The notes beneath the pieces are model-generated. The model did no database searches and was not told the DNA's origin. It saw only the letters and a list, made by a program, of their open reading frames with translations. Positions 25,381-36,314 of a DNA stretch of 64,000 nucleotides are shown in pieces. This DNA comes from Euptelea pleiosperma (Eukaryota > Streptophyta > Magnoliopsida > Ranunculales > Eupteleaceae). The stretch lies in the NCBI GenBank assembly GCA_035048495.1, contig CM068541.1:15569929-15633928 (forward strand), written 5' to 3'. How positions within the stretch are numbered: the stretch's first letter is position 1; each line of letters starts with the position of its first letter. The position numbers and the translations under genes are program-made.

Positions 25381-25396
25381 TTGGTATCAGAGTGGG
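25381..25396 (+). other. Primer binding site, tRNA-Met type
   Basis: TTGGTATCAGAGTGGG lies one base after the LTR end. It is the usual plant copia primer site. Confidence 0.85.
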
Positions 25397-25470
25397 TTAT
25401 TCTATTAAAGGTTTAATCACCTGAATTTAGATTCCTGTAAAACTATTTTATTTTCATTAATTTTTTCAAA

Positions 25471-28024
25471 ATGCAAAGAGAATGTAGAAGCACATCCAGA
25501 TCTCTATTGTTTGAAAACCATTTAAATATAATTTATGAGAAACTATATTTAGAAAGTCTTAGATTGATTAAAGATAATAAAATTTTATCCTTACAAATGG
25601 AGAAAATGGATTGGCGAATATTGAACTCACTGATGAGAGGAGACAATGGGAAGAAGAAAAGAAATCACTTCTAATAAAAAGCAAGGTGTTGGAAAATGAG
25701 TTCCAAATGTGTTTGAAGAATAAGAACTTTTTAGAAAATCAATTGATAAAAAATTATGATATTGCTAAATCTAAAAATTTTGATTCTCAACTTAGTAAAC
25801 ATAAGAATCATGTAAAACTCACCTATTCTACAGGAAGATTTATGTCAACAAAGTTCAAATAAACTGAATTCGTTGGTCATCATAATTCTATGCTAAATGA
25901 ATTATACATGAAATCTAATGATCTAAAGAGAGAGACTTCCAAAATTTCTGAATTGAGAAAAACTTTGTATGATAATCATGTTTTTAAGAATCAATGGTCC
26001 AGAAATGTCAAAAGGACTAAAAATTCATTATTTCCCAAACAAATGGCAAAACTTGTTAAACTACTTTCTAAGTACAAGACCATTTGGGTGAGAAAGGATG
26101 ATAAAAAATGTCTTATGATTTATTCTGCATTCAAAGCTTTAGAGAATTACAAATGGCATCTGGACAGTGGTTGTTCCAGGCACATGACTGGAGACAAGTC
26201 TATGTTTTGTCATATTGAAGATCATAAAGATATGAATGTAATATTTGGAGATGGGAGTATGGATAAGGTCATTGGTCGGGGAAGTATTCAAGCTCCAGGC
26301 ATTTCTAAGCTTGATAATGTTCTCTGCGTTGAAGGGCTCAAAGTCAATCTTCTAAGCATAAGTCAAATATGCGATAATAATCATACAGTTAAATTCACTA
26401 GCCAAGGATGTGATGTTATTGATGAATCTGGCAAATGTGTTATGAGAGGTTCAAAAACCTCTGAAAACTGTTATATTAGTAGAAATTCTAAGATTATCTA
26501 TAATTCTGTCAAATTAAATGATTTTGACTTATGGCATCAAAGACTAGGTCACATGAACCAAAATGACCTAATTAAAATCACTAATAAATAATTAGTGAGA
26601 GGTGTACCCAAATTGGAAAAACCTACTGGCATTATTTATGGGGCTTGCCAAATCGGTAAACAAATCAAAAGCTCTCACAAAAAGAAAAATTATTGTGCTA
26701 CCCCCAAAGTGCTTGATCTGATTCACATAGATCTTATGGGTTCTATGAGGACTGAAAGTTTGGGAGGAAAAAGATGCATTTTTGTCATGGTAGATGATTA
26801 CTCTAGACTTACTAAGATTGATTTTCTTAGAGAAAAATTAGATGCTTTTGAAGAATGTAAAAAGATATGCCAAAAAAATTCAAAATGAAAAGGGTTATAG
26901 TATAGTCAAGATTCGAACTGACCATGGAGGAGAATTTTGAAGATTCTCGATTCACTGAATATTGTGATGCCATTGGCATTAAACATGGATTTTCTGCACC
27001 CATTACACCAGAATAGAATGATGTGGTAGAAAGAAAGAATAGGGTGATTCAGGAAATGGCCCAGGTGATGTTTCACAACAAAACTTTACCCCAAAACTTA
27101 TGGGCTGAAGCAGTGAATACTGCTTGTTATACTCTCAATAGAGTTTATTTGAGACCAGAAACTCTAAATACTCCTTATGAAATCTGGTCTAGTAAGAAAC
27201 CTAATGTCAAATATTTCAAGGTTTTTGGTAGCAAATGTTATATTCTTAAAGAGAGAGAATCTCTGAGAAAATTTGACAGAAGAGGAGATGAAGGAATTTT
27301 TCTGGGTTATTCCACAAATAGCAAAGCTTATTGGGTTTTAAATCAAAGAACAAAAACTATCATGGAATCTATTAATGTGGTTATTGATGATTTAAATATT
27401 AAAGAAAATTATTCATATGATGACAATTGTGATGATATCTGCCAGAGAATTGAAAACATCCAATTTACTCCTCCTAGTGATTTTCATGCTGATAAATCTC
27501 TTCTCTTATGGGTTAAGAAAAATCATCCTAGTATTGACATCATTGGTGAAATAGAAAGTAAAGTTCAAACTAGAAGACATGTTGAAAATGTTATCAATTT
27601 TGTGTGTTATACTTCTCAAATTGAACCAAAAAATATTTCTGAAGCTCTTACTAATGAGAATTGGATTAGTGTCATACAGGAGGAACTAAGCCAATTTACT
27701 AGAAATGATGTTTGGTATTTTGTACCTAGACCTAAAGATACAAATGTTATTGACACTAAATGAATTTTCAAAAACAAATCTGATGAAAATGGAACTGTTG
27801 TAAAAAACAAAGCCTGACTTGAAACTCAAGGCTACACTCAAATTGAATGCATTAATTTTGATAAAACTTTTGCTCCTGTTGCTAGATTAGAATCTATTCG
27901 TATCTTGCTTGTTATTGCATGTCATCTTAAATTCAAACTTTTTCAGATAGACTTCAAAAGTGCATTCTTGAATGGTATTCTTCAAGAAGAAATCTATGTG
28001 GAACAACCCAAAGGATTTGAGGAT
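25471..28024 (+). pseudogene. SIRE/Maximus-like copia gag-pol remnant
   Basis: The gag core is missing; the frame opens with a charged, coiled-coil-like segment (ELTDERRQWEEEKKSL, 25611-25860). Then come the protease motif LDSGCSRHMTGD (about 26160), the GAG-pre-integrase HQRLGHMN, a partial zinc-finger region (CQIGKQ), the integrase core D of DLIHIDLMG and MVDDYSRL, and NDVVERKNR with a stop just before it where Q is usual. The integrase C-terminal region and the RT start QIDFKSAFLNG and EEIYVEQPKGFEDP follow. Stops near 26589, 26886, 27015, 27761 and 27815 and frame changes make it dead. The motif wording matches SIRE1-type elements. Homology stops at about 28024, where a partial LTR of family 2 begins, so the RT active site, RNase H and 3' LTR are lost. 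Confidence 0.88.
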
Positions 28025-29617
28025 CCAACTCGTAGATCATCTCATCCTACCATTAGATCCCCAGATCTACCTTCCGATCCTCCTCTCCATGATCGAATTG
28101 CATATATCTCACCATCTGATTTTCGAATCGATCATCCTAACCCTCCGATCTCCTTTTCTTTAGCTCTATCCCATCTCCCATAGCTTTTTCACCATTAGAT
28201 CATCCATCGTACTGTTGGATCTTTTCAGATGTGACAGTTCGCCAATCTCGAGTCTAACTTTCTCATCACGCATTATCCTAGTTGCCTACTGGTTCACCTA
28301 TCCTGAGGCCCATTGTCTTGTTGGCCCATTGGCCGACATGTGGCATGTTCAATATTGGCCATAACTTACTATCCTATGGCCGATCCACTAGCGGGCCCAA
28401 GGCCTGACACCAATTCTTGGCCTATTAGCCACTATCATCTAAGGCCTATGGCAAATCTAGACTCGGACCCAACTCACATGCCACATCAGCCACATAGCCC
28501 AGTGTCAAGTGGTCCACTAGCATTCTTTGGACCCCCATGGCCTTCGCCAATCTCGACCCATCAACTTTCATTCCTTCCTAGGTAAAACCCACTCTTTCTA
28601 AGCCCAAGCCTACAACCCAACTAACAAGCTCATCCAACATTAGAGCCCACGTAGCCTTTATTCACTTCCCCATTGACCTCTTTTCACTTATCTCTCCCTT
28701 CTCTCCCACGTGGAACCCACTAACAACTCCTACGAGAATCTCTAACAAACCCTCTCCCCGCTTGGCCTGAAAGAAGAAAGGAGCGCGAGCATCTCCTTCA
28801 TTAACAATCTGCAACTCTCCTTCCCTTGCAGCCAGCCAAGCTATTGGCCCTTGCTGCCCTCTTCTCAAGCCGATCGCCTCTTCACTTGACCGACTCCATT
28901 CAGCAAGTGAAAAGGTAAGCTTTTTAAGGCACATTATTATACATTTGCCAATTCACATCTACCTTGTCGGTCGGTAAGATCCGATGTGGATTCCATGATT
29001 GAGCAGCATTCAATGAAATTTGAACGATCCTCTTCTTGATCAATAGTACCTTAGCTCCAAAGGTCATGGGATGCTTCTCTGTCAAAACCCTTCTCTTGAT
29101 TGAGATATTCATGGAAGTCTTTGATGATCTTCTTCTTGATCGGTAATGCCCTTAGCTCTGAGATCTCAATGGACGTTTCTTTCCCTTACCCCTTCTCTTG
29201 ATTGAAGCATTCATTGAAGTCTTAGAGGATCGTCCTCTTGATCGATAGCGCCTTTAGCTCTGAGATTTCAATAGACGTTTCTTTCCCTTACCTCTTCGTC
29301 TCTCAACCCTTTACATGCTTTTTTTATTTTTTTTATTTTGATTTATGTACACACTCTTCGATGATTAATAAAGTTTTGATATTTTGGTGTTCTGAATCTC
29401 AAATGAATGTTGTTTTTAAATCGACTTGCTATTCTCATCTCTTCCACCATTCTCATTTTTCTCTATATATTATTTGTCAGTTTTAATTCCTTATTGCACT
29501 ATCGACATCCGACACATACTGCTATACAAGTTTACATTTCGCAGATAATCGAATTTTACAAATATTGTTGAAGTTAGGATTTTCGAATTGACAACACGGA
29601 AAAAAACCCTACTTTCA
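28025..29617 (+). mobile_element. LTR family 2, 5'-truncated copy
   Basis: The right end GCGGAAAAACCC-type terminus (ACACGGAAAAAAACCC then TACTTTCA at 29617) and preceding AATATTGTTGAAGTTAGG and CGACATCCGACA words match the ends at 50314 and 10304. The left end of the family (TGATATTCGC) is absent. The middle has short direct repeats of GATCTTCTTCTTGATC...CCTTAGCTC... spaced about 100 bp (29020-29270). No coding frame is credible. Confidence 0.6.
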
Positions 29618-30000
29618 TCTTTTTCAGGGATAACCTCATAAATGGCTCAAAGGACATAGAAGTTCTTTGTGATTCTGAAATATTGGATAATTAGTTGGGC
29701 AAGGAAGAAGATATATCCCATCTCTTTAACGAACTTTGCCTAGAGGTTTCCTTAGATGACTTTTATTACTCTAAGCTTTGCAAGCAAGTGGATGCATACT
29801 ACAAAACCAAGTGGCACGCGTGGAAGGCGAATTTGAAGCACGATTATTTCCACAATCCATGGACAATAATTTCATTTCTTGCTGCCATTCTAGCTCCTCA
29901 TTTTGACTTTTACACAGACTTTGTTTTCCCTACTTTCATACTCACCTTAGTATTCCTTAATCTCTCTTATCAGTTGTATTTTACCCTTTGATTATGAGCT
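29618..30000 (+). pseudogene. DUF247 (UPF0481) pseudogene, C-terminal third
   Basis: The sequence resumes exactly at the LTR end as the DUF247 C-terminus. The frame carries a TAG at about 29692 where the intact gene at 42.7 kb has Trp (DNWLGKEED), then GKEEDISHLFNELCLEVSLDDFYY...YYKTKWHAWKANL...NPWTIISFLAAIL. After that a one-base shift destroys the transmembrane end. 3' flanking sequence stays alignable with that of the intact gene to about 30340. The N-terminal two thirds are missing, replaced by the LTR. Confidence 0.9.
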
Positions 30001-30615
30001 TATTGCTTTGAGTCCTAAGAGTCTAGTAGCTTGATAGCACAAATGCTTCAGAGTTACTACGGGTATGTAACAAAGATATAGATTCCCACCGTCATGATGT
30101 ATTTGTCTTTTTCTTTTACAATTTTATTATGTATGTGGCTGTACTATGGGTTTTTTTTTTTTAATTCCTATCACATAAGATTATTTCTGGATAATCCAAT
30201 TATTTTGTCTGATCTTTTGATATATAATGTCTTTTTCATATATAAAGAGCATAATAGTGACATATAACTCTACCATTATTCACACTTAAGTTATAATTAA
30301 TGGCATTTTAGCTCTACCAAATGTTTCATTATTAATCCTTATATATTATAGGGTAGTGATACCACAAGATCATTAGCTTGTACAGAGACAAGATACTACT
30401 ACAAAAACATATAGAGACAAGACATTACTAGACAAACATGAATAGATGTCGGTTACAAATTTAAAATGCTCTCAGTTAATGAATAACCTTTGAAATTGTT
30501 ATCGTTTTGTACAAAATGGAGATTCATAGTTTTACTTGAATTTTATATGTCAGTTAAGTAAATAAACAAATGTTTGAGTGGGATAAAGAATAAATGGATT
30601 TGTTTCAAGAATGTT
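30001..30615. other. 3' flank of the DUF247 pseudogene, no gene
   Basis: 30001-30340 aligns with 44053-44790 downstream of the intact gene, lacking the two insertions found there. 30341-30615 shows nothing recognisable. Confidence 0.6.
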
Positions 30616-32095
30616 TGTAAAAAAAAATACCTGGTCCGTTCTCTTTAATCAGAAATACCTAGAAGGGAGGAGTGATTAGGTTATTCAAAAATTAATCTAA
30701 CCTATCAAAAGTTTACTGATCAAGGTAAGGTGATAAACTCGCATGCCTTATTTTATTGATAAAAAATTATTATCACAAATCGGCTCAAATCAAATATATA
30801 TCTGTGGTATATTGTCTTTTCGTAGTTTGATCTAGTCGATAGATTTAGCGGAACAACAATTAAACAACCACAAGATAAAAAGTTTTTACGTGGAAACCTT
30901 AGCAAAGGTAAACCACGGAACCACGTCCAAACAAAAAGTATCACTAACTGGAAAGTTAAACGAGACAAAGGTTACCTACGCAGTACCATTTCAAATGCAG
31001 CTTCTAACCTTAGCCAAAGCCTACTACCGATGTGTCCACGTCCTCTGAATCAATGCTACGAATCCACGTGCGCCCTCCCAGCCAAGAAGCCTTGTCCGCT
31101 TGTTCAATTTGGTACTTTCGAAACCTACCTTCGATCAGCCACTCCAATCTTAATTCTCAACTCTCCAACCTTTGGTAAAGGTGAAGGATTCAGTATACCC
31201 TAAACCCTAAGTTGCTCAAATAGTGTTGAGACGCACTGGTAATCTGAGACTACTAGGTCAAGTTTCTATGTAAAAGACCTAAGTTGAGTAAGAGATTATG
31301 CTTTTGGCTTTGATTTAGAAGAGAAAAAGCTCACAAGATATTTATGAGAATTAAAGGTTTTTTGCTCTTCGAATGGACACTCTTGATAAATAAAATTTTC
31401 TTCTCTGTATACTAAAGTGTAGAAGTATATTTTGTAAAGCCAGAGAGGAGTTGTATTTATAAAATTCGTAGCCCAAAGCCTTTTAGAAATTGGGGTAAAT
31501 GGAGACTAGAATTTTAGATTAGAAAAAGACTCAATCCGCGTGAAGTCCAATTGATTGTACCGTGGGTCCGTCGTTTGGTCCTGTACGGATGGATTTTCCC
31601 TTTGTAAATCCAATCGATTGTACATAGTCTAATCGATCGAACTTAAATAAGTTTCTGTCCCGTAAACTCTAATCAATTTCACAGAGGTCTTCAATCGATT
31701 GAGCTTCAATTAAGTTCTGTCTCGTAGAGTCCAATCGATTTCAAAGAGGTCTCCAATCAATTAGACTTTATCTAATTGATCGAACTTTTTCAGAAGTCAA
31801 TAATCTTGACTTAGACTCGGGTCTATCCATTGACTAAGTTTGACCATCATATTTTATTTATTTTAAATATATTTCTATGGACACTAAGTCACTTATATTC
31901 CTAAGTGAGCGTACACGATCTATAACCAACAAATAGGCTTACTCAAATGACTCATGTCGTCAACTGTCTGATCCTTGTTGTCTCTGTCTTCTAGTCTTTA
32001 AGTAGTATGTGAAGTATGCGCACCACGACATCTTCATATTACACTAGTGCTCGTAGGTAAGGTTACATGAATGTTTTATGTTACATGAAATCCTT
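30616..32095 (-). mobile_element. SIRE-type copia LTR, copy C, truncated at its start
   Basis: On the minus strand it runs from about 32095 (AAGGATTTCATGTAACATAAA) to about 30616 (AACGGACCAGGTATTT). It matches LTR B over its length including the ATCGAT array (31548-31790). The first about 20 bases of the LTR are missing. No primer site or internal copia sequence follows, so it is a solo or broken LTR. Confidence 0.75.
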
Positions 32096-32099
32096 CTTG

Positions 32100-32383
32100 G
32101 TTATAAGGTATTTTAAAGCCGCATGATCAGTAAAATTGATAATTTAGGATCCTATAAAGTAAGACCGAGACTTGTCATGTGCAAAGACTACGGCAAGAAG
32201 TTCCTTCTCCGTAGTAAAATAATTAATCTGAACACTATTCAGGGTCCTACTTGCATAGTAAATGACACAAGGATTTTTATCCTTGTGTTGCCCTAACATG
32301 GCCCCAACCACTTTTTGCTTCCCTTTTAGAAAATGTCTTCTTTTTTTAACAAAGTAATCTTGTCTTTCTAACCACTTTTCCAT
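32100..32383 (-). pseudogene. Ty3/gypsy RNase H fragment
   Basis: The minus-strand frame reads VVGAMLGQHKDKNPCVIYYASRTLNSVQ...TTEKELLAVVFAHDKSRSYFIGS, then a stop, then INFTDHAALKYL. This is the conserved start of the gypsy RNase H domain (VIYYASRTL, TEKELLAVVFA, TDHAALKYL). It ends where LTR C begins. The upstream RT is absent. Confidence 0.88.
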
Positions 32384-32787
32384 AAATAAAAAATTCTTTT
32401 TTCAAAATCTCAATTCCTCATTTCTGCATAAAATATTTCTTTTTTTTATGTTTTAAAACCAACACGTCTTTTCCACAAAATTAAATATCTTTCTTTATAT
32501 AACCTTTCGTCTTTTGTTGGAAAATATCAAAAAGTGTCACATGAGCTAAAACCTTTATTTATTTTTTTATTTCCAAATACAACTGTACCTATTTGGAAAG
32601 GATGGGACACGTCCTCATCTTTTGACCATTTCCAACTTTTAAATTTATAAAGAAAACCATTTTGCCTTTTAGTTAAAAAAAACTTGTGCCACTTTTTATT
32701 ATAAAAAAAATATCTTGAATTTATTTTTTCATTAAAATAATCTTTTTTTTCCTCATTTCAACATCAAAAGGTTTTCAAATGGGTGGT
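32384..32787. other. AT-rich spacer, no gene
   Basis: T-rich sequence of CTTTTT and AAATCTC words that could be decayed gypsy sequence upstream of the RNase H piece, but no motif is readable. Confidence 0.4.
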
Positions 32788-33178
32788 GATGTAACAAGGT
32801 ATACTTGAGATCTTTCCAATTGCGGAAGCTGCACTTTTGGTAGTCACCACTGCCATCTGGGCCCACTGACTGCATGGATGTTTAGCCCACCCCTTAACAG
32901 ACAGTTGTACAAAAAATCAGCTTGTTCTATGATTTTTAGCCGTTGGTTTTAGGACAAAAATAATGGTTGCATTCAACGGCTATAAGAAGGCCTTAAAAAG
33001 TGTTAAAAAGTGCTAAAATCCAATGGTTATAGAATACCAATCAGGGTGATTTTTGGTTTGTATATCCACCCAGGGGTGGGATAAACATCCATGGGGTCAG
33101 TGGGTCCAAATGACAGCGGTAAGTAACCAAAATGGTGCTTCCGCATTTGAAACAATTTTAGGCATACCTTGTTACATC
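32788..33178. mobile_element. Foldback MITE, family F3, complete (391 bp)
   Basis: The ends GATGTAACAAGGTATACTTG and, reversed, GATGTAACAAGGTATGCCT are inverted, and pairing continues through GCGGAAGC, TTTTGGTAGTCACC and CATGGATGTTTAGCCCACCC to near the centre. The copy at 60676-61065 has the same ends and length. It shares the CATCCAT core with family F1 but its termini differ. No target duplication is clear. Confidence 0.85.
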
Positions 33179-33860
33179 TTTTTTCCTTTCAAATATGCCA
33201 ACCAACCATCCAAGTTTTGGAAAAAGAGATCTTTTTTTTGTTTTTTTAAATATTTCCATACCCTTTCATATTTGGAATCCACCTTTGTTTCCAAAACTTC
33301 TTTTTTCATTTTAAAAACTATCCCAAGCCGTGTGGATTGTATGCATGTTTTCCAAAATACTAACTTGCCTTCCCACGGGACAAACGATTGTTGCATACCA
33401 TGCACTTATCCCTTATGTTGACGCAGTCCTTTACATTAGGTCACCAACTTGGCTCACCAATTCGGTCCACATATTTACCCACATGTTAGTACGCAAAATT
33501 GTGTTCCGACATCACATGCTGGTCCATAATCTTGGCTTTATAAGTGGGCCCAACATCTTGGCTTGGCCAACGTATCTTGCTTTGCCATACTGGAAAAGCC
33601 AAAATTATCGATTCCACACCAACGCGGCCCATCAACGTGGTTTCAGGCTGTCTGATGATCTTCTGATCGAGCAAGATCAGGCCATCTAAAATGAAATGTA
33701 GCCCCATACGCACGGTCCCTGGTTTCCAAAGATGAGTCCAGATCAGAGTGATCTAGACTGTTGATTTCTAGGCATCCGATGATATTGACGATCTGTTCAT
33801 GGACGCTCAGATTAGAATCCCCCCTTATATCCCCTTCTGTCCAATTTCTTCGTTAACATG
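33179..33860. other. No recognisable gene
   Basis: Overlapping open frames of 75-122 residues on both strands carry no family motif. The first part may be internal to a decayed element. Confidence 0.4.
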
Positions 33861-33869
33861 GGGTGATAT

Positions 33870-34275
33870 GAGAAAACCTTTTGCTCACACCTGTGTGTGA
33901 GCAAAGCCGATCACACATCACAATATGAGGCACGGGGCACACTCTTAGAGGACGATGACCGTATGGATGTTTGGCTAGTCCCTCGGCGGACTTGTAAACC
34001 AAAAATTAGCTTCATTAGTGATTTCTAAGCGTTGGATTAGAGCCATTTTCATGGGTTTATTTTAACCGTAGAATTTAAAGCATTATTGACCATTATTTGG
34101 GGTACTAGATCCAAAGGTCTGACATTACTAATCAAGCTGATTTTTGGTTTGCAGATCCAACGAAGATATGGCCAAACATCCATACGGTCATCGTCCTCTA
34201 AGAGTATGCCACGTGGCTCATATTGTAGTGTGTGATCGGCTTTGCTCACACACATGTGTGAGCGAAGGTTTACTC
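33870..34275. mobile_element. Mutator-type foldback MITE, family F1, 9-bp target duplication
   Basis: The ends GAGAAAACCTTTTGCTCACAC and, reversed, GAGTAAACCTTCGCTCACAC pair and are flanked by GGGTGATAT at 33861-33869 and 34276-34284. A 9-bp duplication with long inverted arms is the mark of Mutator-like elements. Inner words are GTGTGAGCAAAGCCGATCAC, GACCGTATGGATGTTTGGC and their complements. 406 bp, non-coding. Confidence 0.92.
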
Positions 34276-34284
34276 GGGTGATAT

Positions 34285-34441
34285 GGTCTCTGATTAGCCG
34301 AGTCAAAGGATCATGAAGGTCTAATGTTGACCAAGGACCAGTATTTGATAATTTTGATGGTGACGAGAGGTAAGAGAAGACTTTTCCTTGAAACACCAAA
34401 ACGCAAAGTTAACAGTTTGCTAAAGTTAAGCTGTGTCAAGT
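34285..34441. other. Host sequence between MITEs
   Basis: Short spacer, nothing recognised. Confidence 0.5.
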
Positions 34442-34450
34442 TAATTTTTA

Positions 34451-34986
34451 CGGAAAATTTTCATAAAGAAAACAAACTTTAATCTATTTACAAAAAAGAA
34501 TACAACTTTTCGCAAATCCCAAAAAAGAAAACGAAAAGCCCTTTCGCAAATCTCAAAGGGCGTTTCGTGTGCTGTCAGTCAGATGGCTGACACGTCTCAC
34601 AAACGCCCTTTTAAAGGGCGTTTTTTTTATCTCAACTGTGAGAATTTGGAACGGATCTCAACAGCCGAACGCCCTTTAAAAGGGCGTTTGTCAGTGGAAA
34701 ACGCCATTTAAAATGGCATTTTCTACTGACACACGCCCTTTAAAATAACGTATGTCAGTTGTCAGAGGTCTAACAGACGTTTTTTAAAAAGGCGTCTATT
34801 ACTGAAAAACGCCATTTAAAATGGCATTTTTTACTGACAAACGCCCTTTTAAAGGGCATTTTTTTGATAAGCATGTGCCACGTAATGAAACAAAAGGGCG
34901 TTTCGTTTTCTTTTTTGGGATTTGCGAAAAGTTGTATTCTTTTTTGTAAATAGATTAAAGTTTGTTTTTTTTTCTGTAATTTTTCG
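34451..34986. mobile_element. Mutator-type MITE containing a palindrome array, 9-bp target duplication
   Basis: The ends CGGAAAATTTTCATAAAG and, reversed, CGAAAAATTACAGAAAAA pair, and the arms continue through ACAAACTTTAATCTATTTAC, AAGAATACAACTTTTCGC and AATCCCAAAAAAGAAAACG for more than 100 bp. Flanks TAATTTTTA at 34442-34450 and 34987-34995 are identical 9-mers. Between the arms lie about seven palindromes of CGCCCTTTTAAAGGGCG or CGCCATTTAAAATGGC type at about 34601-34623, 34668-34689, 34698-34722, 34733-34752, 34776-34798, 34806-34830 and 34839-34861. Several are separated by TACTGACA or CAGTGGAAA words. No coding frame. 536 bp. Confidence 0.9.
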
Positions 34987-34995
34987 TAATTTTTA

Positions 34996-35236
34996 CAATT
35001 TTGTGTGCAGGTGGCAATTTTTCATTCGATCACGATGACACAACGGGAGATAAACTTGGAGAAAGAGTCATCTCCCTCGACGACAGGGCCCTGTCATCGA
35101 AGTTTAACTCGACAAAGAGGTAATTTCGAACTGACATTTTCTGCTCATCTCTTTTATGGAGGCGTTTCTGTCAACACGTGAACGAAACGCCAGTACAAGG
35201 GTTAGGTCGCTTTAATCAAGACCCCATGTTGTGGTG
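34996..35236. other. Spacer with short foldback remnant
   Basis: The words CTCGACGACAGGGCCCTGTCATC (35076-35098) recall the arm of the 18901-19308 element. No gene. Confidence 0.5.
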
Positions 35237-35245
35237 GGTCCACAC

Positions 35246-35633
35246 GACCTGTGTGTGAGCAAAGCCGATCACACACCACCATATGAGCCACGTGGCACAC
35301 TCTTAGAGGACGATGACCGTATGGATGTTTGGCCAGTCCCTAGTTGGACCTGAAAACCAAAAATCAGCCTGATTAGTTATGTCAGACCTTTGGATCTAGA
35401 ACCCCAAATAATGGTCAATAATGCTCTAAATTCTATGGTTAAAAGCAATAGATGCAAATGACTCCAATCCAACACTTAGAAATCACTAATCAAGTAAATT
35501 TTTGGTTTAAAAGTCAACCGAGGGACCATTCAAACATCCATGCGGTAATGTCCCTCTAAAATTTTGCCCCGTGGCTCATATTATGATGTGTGATCGGCTT
35601 TGCTCACACACAAGTGTGAGCGAAGGTTTTCTC
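35246..35633. mobile_element. Mutator-type foldback MITE, family F1, 9-bp target duplication, nicked left arm
   Basis: Flanked by GGTCCACAC at 35237-35245 and 35634-35642. The right end GAGAAAACCTTCGCTCACAC (reversed) is intact. The left end keeps GA then jumps to CCTGTGTGTGAGCAAAGCC, lacking about 18 bp of the terminus. The interior matches 33870-34275. 388 bp. Confidence 0.9.
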
Positions 35634-35642
35634 GGTCCACAC

Positions 35643-35950
35643 CGCTTGAATATCTCATTTAAAATACATTACCCCTATGTGGAGAGGAGGAAGACAAATC
35701 TCATTCCTCCTACTTTTAAAGTCAGCATCAAGAGAAGAAGAGGGGCTCGTTTGAGAAATAGGCTCCTCCGGCGAGAGTTCGTTTGAGGGATAGGCTCCGG
35801 CAAAGTTCGATTGAGAGAGATTCCCGAAGGTGGAAGGGAGAAAATTTCGCTCGAGGTAAGCATCGTACGCCAATATGTTTTCTTTGCACATGGACGTTGG
35901 TATGTTCAATCCAGACCGTTGCCTTGCAATAATTGTACTCCAAATAGGGG
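35643..35950. other. No recognisable gene
   Basis: Purine-rich GAGAGGAGGAAG and GAGAAGAAGAGG words. Overlapping short frames without motif. Confidence 0.4.
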
Positions 35951-36310
35951 GTATAGAAGAGTTCAGTAGTGTAATTCTAGGAAACCCATCTAGGAGTAGA
36001 ACCAGACTGAGGAAACCTTGGCTGATGCCGTAAAAATCACCACCACATATGCAGGTGGGGGTCTACAACAGTTAGGCAATATTATCCTGTTAAATCAACT
36101 GGTTCCTACATCTACATGTGGTGGTGATTATTACGCCATCACATTTTATGACGGATATTGGTGAACTCTAACCGTTGGATTTGTGCCTTTTTTCGTGGTT
36201 AAATTTTTAACCGTGGGATTTGGCCGTTATTCGGCTACTCAGATTATAAACCACCAATCAGGCTGATTATTGGCCTGTACGTCCACCTATGAATGGCTCA
36301 AACATCCATA
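35951..36310. repeat. Composite repeat with ACCACCACAT hairpin, copy 1
   Basis: Shares AATTCTAGGAAACCC, ACTGAGGAAACCTTGG, a hairpin with arms AATCACCACCACATATGCA and TACATGTGGTGGTGATT, and GACGGATATTGGTG with 45890-46220. The right part is an F1-type arm ending AAACATCCATATGGTCATG, which abuts the LINE at about 36315. Confidence 0.7.
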
Positions 36311-36314
36311 TGGT

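Noticed and set aside
33053..33713. Frames of 75-122 residues on both strands
   Set aside because: They overlap each other and MITE DNA, lack motifs and have no matching copy.
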